Positions 58,596 through 64,000 of a stretch of 64,000 bases of DNA are shown here, piece after piece (positions within the stretch are counted from its first letter, which is position 1; every line of letters begins with the position of its first letter). This stretch comes from Chryseobacterium sp. POL2 (GTDB taxonomy: Bacteria; Bacteroidota; Bacteroidia; Flavobacteriales; Weeksellaceae). Location: the NCBI RefSeq assembly GCF_011058315.1, contig NZ_CP049298.1, positions 2,790,001 to 2,854,000 of the forward strand, written 5' to 3'. The notes beneath the pieces are model-generated. The model was not told where the DNA came from and did no database searches. It was given only the letters and a program-made list of their open reading frames with translations. Made by a program: the position numbers and the translations under genes.

Positions 58596-59201
58596 ATGAT
58601 GGAAGAGAAGAGGAAAGCTAAATTGATTGGCATTACAGGCGGAATTGGCTCTGGAAAATCCAGCGTTGCGAGAATGATCCAGGAGCGTGGCTATCCCGTT
58701 TTTTACTCGGATGATAGAGCGAAAAATATCGTGAATGAAGATTTGATTTTAATGCAAAATATTAAAAATCTTCTTGGAGAAAAAGCTTATCAAGATGGCG
58801 AGTATAATCGTAAATATGTAGCAGATTTGGTGTTTAATGATAGCAAACTTTTAGAACAACTCAATCATCTTATTCATCCTGCAGTGGCTTTGGATTTTGA
58901 AAATTGGACAAATGCTCAGGATTCTGAATTTATTTTTAAAGAAACAGCTTTGCTTTTTGAGTTAGGATTAAATAAAGACTGTTTTAAAAGTCTTTTGGTG
59001 ACAGCTGATGATAATACAAGAATTAAACGTGTGATGGATCGTGATGGGAAAACTTATCGCGAAGTCGAAAAAGTTATTGAAAAACAAATGTCCGAACGCG
59101 AGAAAATAAAAAAAGCCGATTTTGTCATTTATAACAATTCAGATTTTGACGATTTGGCGATTGCAACAAACGAATTTTTGGAAAAATTAATATCAGTTTA
59201 G
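58596..59201 (+). CDS. coaE: Dephospho-CoA kinase
   Basis: 201 aa P-loop kinase for the last step of coenzyme A synthesis. Walker A GITGGIGSGKSSVA (about residues 12-25), the DD pair in YPVFYSDDRAKNIV, the substrate motif HLIHPAV and the lid IFKETALLFELGLNKDCF with RIKRVMDRDGKT. MMEEKRK allows a start at either Met. Follows the MBL gene by 7 bp and ends before a two-way terminator. Confidence 0.95.
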   Translation: MMEEKRKAKLIGITGGIGSGKSSVARMIQERGYPVFYSDDRAKNIVNEDLILMQNIKNLLGEKAYQDGEYNRKYVADLVFNDSKLLEQLNHLIHPAVALDFENWTNAQDSEFIFKETALLFELGLNKDCFKSLLVTADDNTRIKRVMDRDGKTYREVEKVIEKQMSEREKIKKADFVIYNNSDFDDLAIATNEFLEKLISV

Positions 59202-59227
59202 TTTTTAATGATCTAAATAGTAAAATA

Positions 59228-59256
59228 AAAGCCCCTCCAAAATGGAAGGGCTTTCT
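59228..59256. terminator. Terminator between coaE and the metalloprotease
   Basis: Stem AAAGCCCC-TCC / GGAAGGGGCTTT with one bulged base and loop AAAAT. T-rich to the right and A-rich to the left, so it can serve both convergent genes. Confidence 0.8.
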
Positions 59257-59278
59257 TATTGATTTTAACTAAATGATC

Positions 59279-62176
59279 TTAGTTTTTAATGAATTTAGTG
59301 TTTGATTTTTGACCATTAGATTCAACGCTGATGATGTAAACGCCTTTCTCTAATTTAGAAACCTGTACTTTTCCGTCTGTAGAACCGTTAGCGACCATTT
59401 GACCAGCCATATTATGGATTTGGTAAGTTGATTTAGCCGCGATATTATTGATTGTTATAACATCTGAAGCAGGATTAGGATATACTTGTAATCCATTTTT
59501 AGTGTTGCTAACATCAGATACAGCGAGTGTTCCAATATTCAATGTATAATCTTCCACTTGGCCATAGCTAGATGAGCCACAAGGTGTTGCATTTGGACCT
59601 ATAGAAGAATCGTGTAGACGAACTCTCATTCTGGTAAGGCCAGATGATGCTGTTGTTGGGATTGTAATTTGACCTGTCCAAGGTGATTTTTTCTTAGCCG
59701 AAATAAAGACTTGTTCTCCTGCATCGTCAAAATCTCCATCTTTGTTAAAGTCGATCCAAACAATTACTTGGTCAGAGTCGTATGACGTTGTTGCTGTTGC
59801 AGTAAAGGTGTAAGCTTCGCCTTTCTCTACATTACCAATAGTTGAGGTAAAGTCTTCGTAACCATTTGATGATGTTGATGATTTGTCAATATCTGCAAAA
59901 GTAACTTTTCCAATTTTCTCATAACTTGCGTTAGCAGAAGTTGCAGCACAATATTCGATGCCTTTTGTTGAGAAATTCATGTTTGCAAAAGCGCCAACCG
60001 TACCAGAGCATACCGCTGCTACACTTACGTTGTATTCTGTGCTAAGTGTAAGGTTTGTGAAGTTGTAAGAATTACTTGTTAAACCATTAACTTCTGTATA
60101 AGTAGCATCTGATGCTTTTTTGTATTTTAAATTATATGTTGCGCCAGCGATAGGATCCCATGCTGCTGTCGCTGTTGTTTGGGTGATTGCTGTTGCATTT
60201 AATCCTGCAGGCGCAGTTCCGTCGCAAGTTACCATTGTAGAAACAGTAGCGGTCGATATTGCATAGAATACATTATCTATTGCTGAAACTCTAAGTTTAA
60301 TACTTTGATTAACTGCTAAACTAGATAAACTAACCTCCGCAGTACCTGTGTTGGGTGTTGAAGCAAGAAGCGTTGTCCATGTTTCGCCATTGTCTGCAGT
60401 GTAATCAATTTTTACATTAGCTACATTATAAGGCGCTGTATTAGTGTTAACAACATCCCAAAGGACTGGGGTAGGCGCATTGTTATATACTTTTGTAGTG
60501 TTTACTTTGAAAGGTCCATCACCACCAACTACAATCTTTTGAGTACCATATTGAGTTTGTTGTTGTGTAATATCAGGATGGTTATCTCTAACGGTCACAC
60601 GGAAATTCATTGTTCTGGCGACGTTTGATACCGATTCCCATTCGCTTTGGCTACCCAAATTTCCTGCAAGTACCATTGATTGTTTTGGGAAATAACGCGT
60701 TGGGCTAGATGTTCCTTGAAATGAACGGAATTTTGGACCAGTAGTATTATTTCCAGTAACATTGGTGACTGCCGAAGTAGCACTGTCGTATTGTTCCCAA
60801 GTGTAAGTTAGTGGATTGTTTTCTGCATCAGTTGCTGAAGCGGTAAGGACAAAAGCGGTTCCTTTAGGAATTGTTTTGTCCGCCATTGCTACAACTGCGG
60901 GAGGATTATTGGAAATAGGCGTGTTAACATCACAAGATTGCGTGTTAACATAATCTTGTACTTGTTGAATACTTACAGCATGGAAATAAGGATCAGAGTG
61001 TTGTTGTACGTTTGCACTTGTAATCCCAGCGTATCCCATAATCGTTGAGCCAGAACCAGGCTCCATGTGGGCAATACTACCAGCATGAATACCATGTGCG
61101 AAAGTATGCCATGCACCAAACTGATGTCCCATTTCGTGTGCTACATAATCGATGTCAAAATTATCTCCTGCTGGTGCTCCAGATCCAGGTGAGGTATAAG
61201 CAGATCCTTTTGAAGAGTTATCACTCGGTCCTCCTGCATCACGGCAAACATTACCGATATCTCCTGCGGAACCACCACCGCCAGATCTACCAAAAAGATG
61301 TCCAATGTCGTAGGCTGCATTACCAATAACACTGGTTAAAGTTTTTTGGATTTCGTTATTCCAAGCTCCTGACGCTCCAGATGAGGCAGGAGAATAGGGG
61401 TCTGTATTAGGATCAGTATATATTAATTGAGGGAAATCTTGCAAATTAAGATGGATTGCAAAATCTTTTTCAAAAACACCATTTACCCGGGTCATCGTCG
61501 CATTCATCGCTGTAAGCGCTTGTGAAACGCCACCGAAGTATTGCGTATATTCACCAGTTACAGATAATGCTAGTCTATACGTACGGTATTTTTTGTCGCT
61601 ATTCTTTTGGAAATCGTCAGGACGATTACTGAAATCTGAATTTAAAGCTAATTTTGCTAGCTCTTCTTTGGATTGTATGGTTTCGCTAACATGACATTCA
61701 AAGGCTTTTTCTGTAGAGTTTTTCTCTGTTTTAGGGAAAACGGCATATACTGTTTTTGCCTTGTTTTGAGGCTCAATAAATTCGTATTTACCTTCTTTGA
61801 AAATCATAGATTGGAAATCATCAGGCGCTGTACTGAATCTTACAAACTTGCTAGGATCATCAACACCAACCCCCGTATAAGAGCCTAATTGGTATTTGTC
61901 GGCTAATGATTTTACGACTACAGGAAGACTGTAAACTGCAAATTTTTCAATTTTTCCATCCAGAGTGGGTAAGGATACAATAACTGGTTTCGCTCCCTTG
62001 CCCATTTCTTGAGCACTTTTAAGTTGAGAACGTAAAGCATCTAAATCTAAAGAATAATGTGTTGTAGCATTAATCTCTGGCCGAAGTTTTTCACCTTGCA
62101 TAGAAGTTGGATTCCACTGTGCAAATGCTGTAGAGAATAATCCGCAGGCTAATACACTTGTAAAGATTTTCTTCAT
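59279..62176 (-). CDS. Secreted reprolysin-like (M12B) metalloprotease with Fn3, GEVED and T9SS domains
   Basis: 965 aa. Signal peptide (about 1-19, ending AFAQ), a propeptide of about 180 residues, and a zinc protease domain (about 200-425) with HEMGHQFGAWHTF, the HExxHxxGxxH zincin motif, and a Met-turn candidate in STIMGYAG. Then come a cadherin-like stretch (about 440-545), a fibronectin type III unit (about 655-740, APAGLNATAITQTTATAAWDP), a GEVED domain (about 750-885, VTFADIDKSSTSSNGYEDFT to YGQVEDYTLNI) and a T9SS type A sorting domain (about 895-965, VYPNPASDVITI...). It should be secreted through the type IX system and degrade extracellular protein. Confidence 0.95.
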   Translation of the reverse strand: MKKIFTSVLACGLFSTAFAQWNPTSMQGEKLRPEINATTHYSLDLDALRSQLKSAQEMGKGAKPVIVSLPTLDGKIEKFAVYSLPVVVKSLADKYQLGSYTGVGVDDPSKFVRFSTAPDDFQSMIFKEGKYEFIEPQNKAKTVYAVFPKTEKNSTEKAFECHVSETIQSKEELAKLALNSDFSNRPDDFQKNSDKKYRTYRLALSVTGEYTQYFGGVSQALTAMNATMTRVNGVFEKDFAIHLNLQDFPQLIYTDPNTDPYSPASSGASGAWNNEIQKTLTSVIGNAAYDIGHLFGRSGGGGSAGDIGNVCRDAGGPSDNSSKGSAYTSPGSGAPAGDNFDIDYVAHEMGHQFGAWHTFAHGIHAGSIAHMEPGSGSTIMGYAGITSANVQQHSDPYFHAVSIQQVQDYVNTQSCDVNTPISNNPPAVVAMADKTIPKGTAFVLTASATDAENNPLTYTWEQYDSATSAVTNVTGNNTTGPKFRSFQGTSSPTRYFPKQSMVLAGNLGSQSEWESVSNVARTMNFRVTVRDNHPDITQQQTQYGTQKIVVGGDGPFKVNTTKVYNNAPTPVLWDVVNTNTAPYNVANVKIDYTADNGETWTTLLASTPNTGTAEVSLSSLAVNQSIKLRVSAIDNVFYAISTATVSTMVTCDGTAPAGLNATAITQTTATAAWDPIAGATYNLKYKKASDATYTEVNGLTSNSYNFTNLTLSTEYNVSVAAVCSGTVGAFANMNFSTKGIEYCAATSANASYEKIGKVTFADIDKSSTSSNGYEDFTSTIGNVEKGEAYTFTATATTSYDSDQVIVWIDFNKDGDFDDAGEQVFISAKKKSPWTGQITIPTTASSGLTRMRVRLHDSSIGPNATPCGSSSYGQVEDYTLNIGTLAVSDVSNTKNGLQVYPNPASDVITINNIAAKSTYQIHNMAGQMVANGSTDGKVQVSKLEKGVYIISVESNGQKSNTKFIKN

Positions 62177-62248
62177 AAAATTTGATTTTAGTGTTGATCG
62201 TACGAATGTAGTAAATATTATTTAATGTAATAGTGATTTTATTAAATA

Positions 62249-62281
62249 AAAAAAGCGTTTAGAAACTCTAAACGCTTTTTT
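62249..62281 (-). terminator. Terminator after the GlsB-type gene
   Basis: Perfect stem AAAAAAGCGTTTAGA / TCTAAACGCTTTTT with loop AAC; U-tract on the minus strand from the A-run on the left. Confidence 0.87.
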
Positions 62282-62298
62282 ATTCAATGAGTATAAAC

Positions 62299-62556
62299 TT
62301 ACCTTTTTGTTGTTAACTTGCTATAAATAAATAACAAAAGAATTGCACCTACAATGGAAAATACCCAATTTGAAAAGCTCCAAAAACTATCTGGTTTTGA
62401 AAAACCAATAACTCCAGCGATAAATCCGCCTAATAAACTTCCCAAGATACCAATTATAATGGTGATAATCCATCCAGCAGGATCTGCTCCTGGTCTTAAC
62501 ATTTTAGCGATAGCTCCGGCAATTAGCCCAAAAATTATCCAACCTAGCCAACTCAT
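62299..62556 (-). CDS. GlsB/YeaQ/YmgE family stress-response membrane protein
   Basis: 85 aa with three short membrane segments rich in glycine: WLGWIIFGLIAGAIAKMLRPG, GWIITIIIGILGSLLGGFIAGVIGF and SFSNWVFSIVGAILLLFIYSKL. The opening GLIAGAIAKMLRPGxDPxG is the transglycosylase-associated (GlsB/YeaQ/YmgE) signature. Members are linked to general stress but have no known activity. It lies between the metalloprotease and ftsY; a separate transcript is likely as a terminator follows. Confidence 0.93.
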   Translation of the reverse strand: MSWLGWIIFGLIAGAIAKMLRPGADPAGWIITIIIGILGSLLGGFIAGVIGFSKPDSFWSFSNWVFSIVGAILLLFIYSKLTTKR

Positions 62557-62612
62557 AATTTAATTTTTTTTAGTGTTAATATTTTGTGATTGTGAATTTT
62601 GTAAAGAAAAGT

Positions 62613-63566
62613 CTATTTCTTTTTGAAAAATGAATCAACAAATTCCATACCATTGAATAATTGTAAGTCTTCCATCTTTTCTCCAACCCCAATATATTTT
62701 ACAGGAATTTGGAATTGATCAGATATGCCAATAACAACACCGCCTTTCGCCGTGCCATCTAGCTTGGTGATTGCTAGAGCATTGACTTCTGTAGCGGCTG
62801 TAAATTGTTTAGCTTGTTCAAAAGCATTTTGACCTGTTGAGCCATCCAAAACTAATAAGATTTCATGAGGAGCGTCTGGAATGACCTTTTGCATAACACG
62901 TTTAATCTTAGAAAGTTCGTTCATTAAGTTGACTTTGTTGTGCAATCTTCCAGCGGTGTCGATAATCACAACGTCTGCATTTTGAGAAATCGCCGATTGT
63001 ACCGTGTCAAAAGCTACAGAAGCGGGATCGGATCCCATGGATTGTTTTACGATAGGTACGCCAACGCGCTCGCTCCAAATGACCAACTGATCAACTGCTG
63101 CTGCGCGGAAAGTGTCTGCTGCGCCAAGAACAACTTTTAAACCTTGAGATTTGAACTGGTGTGCCAATTTTCCGATAGTGGTTGTTTTTCCAACACCATT
63201 AACACCAACAACCATGATGACATAAGGCTTTTTAGAACCGTCAATATTGTCTGTTGCTGCATGTGGATTGTCTAGTAATAATGCTGAAATCTCTTCACGA
63301 AGAATTTTGTCAAGTTCAGAAACATTGACGTATTTGTCACGGGCAACGCGATCTTCAATTCTTTTGATAACTTTTATGGTTGTCTCTGCACCAACGTCGG
63401 AAGCGATAAGGACTTCTTCTAGGTCATCGAGAACTTCGTCATCTACTGTATTTTTACCAACAACTGCACGAGAAATTTTATCGAAGAATCCTTCTCTTGA
63501 TTTTTCCAGACCTTTGTCTAGGCTTTCTTTTTCTTCTTTTTTAAATATTTTTTTGAACCAACTCAT
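62613..63566 (-). CDS. ftsY: Signal recognition particle receptor FtsY
   Basis: 317 aa from ATG 63566 (MSWFKKIFKKEEKES); a TTG at 63581 is the only longer start. The N domain (about 15-105) and the GTPase G domain: G1 VGVNGVGKTTTIGKLA, the insertion box with LVIWSERVGVPIV, DTAGRLHNK (G3), TKLDGTAKGG (G4) and a closing GVGEKMEDLQLFNGMEFVDSFF. It docks SRP-ribosome complexes at the membrane. The acidic A domain is very short, as usual in this phylum. A TATCTTTG box (63659-63652) lies about 85 nt upstream. Confidence 0.97.
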   Translation of the reverse strand: MSWFKKIFKKEEKESLDKGLEKSREGFFDKISRAVVGKNTVDDEVLDDLEEVLIASDVGAETTIKVIKRIEDRVARDKYVNVSELDKILREEISALLLDNPHAATDNIDGSKKPYVIMVVGVNGVGKTTTIGKLAHQFKSQGLKVVLGAADTFRAAAVDQLVIWSERVGVPIVKQSMGSDPASVAFDTVQSAISQNADVVIIDTAGRLHNKVNLMNELSKIKRVMQKVIPDAPHEILLVLDGSTGQNAFEQAKQFTAATEVNALAITKLDGTAKGGVVIGISDQFQIPVKYIGVGEKMEDLQLFNGMEFVDSFFKKK

Positions 63567-63651
63567 TTTTGAAAATTGCAAGTTAGAAATGTATGATTTT
63601 TTATACTAACAATCGGTAAAAGCTTCTTGTTAATTTTAAAAATCTATTCAT

Positions 63652-63659
63652 CAAAGATA
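63652..63659 (-). promoter_or_regulatory. Possible ftsY -7 promoter box
   Basis: TATCTTTG on the minus strand, immediately after the terminator of the ribosomal-protein unit and 85 nt before the ftsY ATG. Confidence 0.42.
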
Positions 63660-63661
63660 AT

Positions 63662-63690
63662 AAAAAAAACTACCCAAAAATTGAGTAGTT
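63662..63690 (-). terminator. Terminator between DUF4295 and ftsY
   Basis: On the minus strand AACTACTC pairs with GGGTAGTT (one G-U pair) around a 7-nt loop, followed by eight U. It ends the rpmG-DUF4295 unit. Confidence 0.8.
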
Positions 63691-63718
63691 ATTTTATACA
63701 ATTACAAACAATTGATAA

Positions 63719-63871
63719 TTATTTTTTCAAATAAGATTCTACATCGTCTGCATTCATTACTTTTTCTTCGAAAACGTAAGCTCCAGTTTTAGGAGATTTT
63801 ACCATTTTCACAACTTTAGTCATCTTTTTTGATGAACCATCTTTAAGTGTTGCTACTACTTTCTTTGCCAT
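63719..63871 (-). CDS. DUF4295 small protein
   Basis: 50 aa, reading MAKKVVATLKDGSSKKMTK, then VVKMVKSPKTGAYVFEEKVM and NADDVESYLKK. This matches DUF4295, a short basic protein found in Bacteroidota between rpmG and ftsY. Size, charge and constant location beside L33 suggest a ribosome-associated protein, but its role is not established. It follows rpmG by 25 bp and ends at a terminator before ftsY. Confidence 0.92.
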   Translation of the reverse strand: MAKKVVATLKDGSSKKMTKVVKMVKSPKTGAYVFEEKVMNADDVESYLKK

Positions 63872-63896
63872 TTTAAAATATCTTTAATGGATTAGA

Positions 63897-64000
63897 TTAC
63901 TTGATTTCTTTGTGTAGAGTGTACTTCTTAAGAACTGGGTTAAATTTTTTAAGCTCCAATCTTTCAGTAGTGTTCTTTTTGTTTTTGGTAGTGATGTATC
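63897..64000 (-). CDS. rpmG: 50S ribosomal protein L33 (partial)
   Basis: The C-terminal 34 residues are inside the window: [19 protein letters not shown] followed by [14 protein letters not shown] and a TAA at 63899-63897. The Y-x-T-x-K-N-K-x-x-T-x-E-R-L-E-L-x-K-F-x-P-x-x-x-K-x-x-x-x-K-E-x-K pattern is L33. The N-terminus is past the window edge; rpmB would be expected beyond it. Confidence 0.93.
   Translation of the reverse strand, partial: YITTKNKKNTTERLELKKFNPVLKKYTLHKEIK

Overview
The window reads as chromosome of a low-GC member of the Bacteroidota, class Flavobacteriia, most like Chryseobacterium and its relatives (Weeksellaceae). The evidence is: -7 boxes of the form TAnnTTTG, several with TTTG exactly 19 nt upstream; two secreted proteins with GEVED domains and type IX secretion (T9SS) C-terminal signals; bacillithiol deacetylase BshB1; DUF3810 and DUF4295 proteins; a split transketolase; and ftsY next to rpmG. 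Nearly all of it is vertically inherited housekeeping DNA. The clear mobile part is one IS3-family element.

Layout. 1-4327: end of an Lrp/AsnC regulator, tsf, a small exported protein, accA and gltX. 4397-10014: a plus-strand glycan cluster (GT90 transferase, phosphomannose-isomerase-type cupin, secreted tandem B-lectin, three GT4 transferases) closed by a strong terminator. 10057-11437: an intact IS3-family element whose 3-bp target duplication is the rocD stop codon. 11438-16747: rocD, accC-accB, rpmF-yceD and pdxA on the minus strand. 16860-19611: ribE, a sensor kinase and trmN6. 19661-24315: ftsE, rpmH, waaA, a GT2 transferase, a DoxD-DoxA fusion and a small exported protein. 24607-34456: leuS, then the TonB system (exbB, two exbD, tonB, a small membrane protein, a PstS-like lipoprotein, a TPR protein), bshB1 and tRNA-His.

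34613-43483: a candidate small RNA, DUF3810, a FucP-type MFS carrier, a PlsC acyltransferase with GtrA, a GEVED/T9SS protein, hemL, a glucosaminidase-LysM protein and a PLP enzyme. 43520-50626: transketolase halves, an exported protein with a sodium:solute symporter, YceI, a second small exported protein, a TlpA-like thioredoxin and an MFS carrier. 50720-56509: asnB, a second candidate small RNA, a polytopic membrane protein, a glycine-zipper lipoprotein and purA. 56675-64000: ruvB, an MBL-fold hydrolase, coaE, a large T9SS metalloprotease, a GlsB-type membrane protein, ftsY, DUF4295 and rpmG (partial).

The genes fall into envelope building (lipid A/Kdo, glycan cluster, phospholipid acylation, peptidoglycan hydrolase, TonB energy), fatty-acid initiation (accA apart from accBC), translation (tsf, gltX, leuS, L32, L33, L34, tRNA-His) and redox (BshB1, DoxDA, TlpA). 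The most unusual signals are two unlinked, gene-free loci (about 34.6 and 52.7 kb) that share a T-rich tail followed by an orphan plus-strand terminator, a secreted tandem B-lectin inside the glycan cluster, and a set of -7 boxes so close to start codons that the mRNAs should be nearly leaderless.
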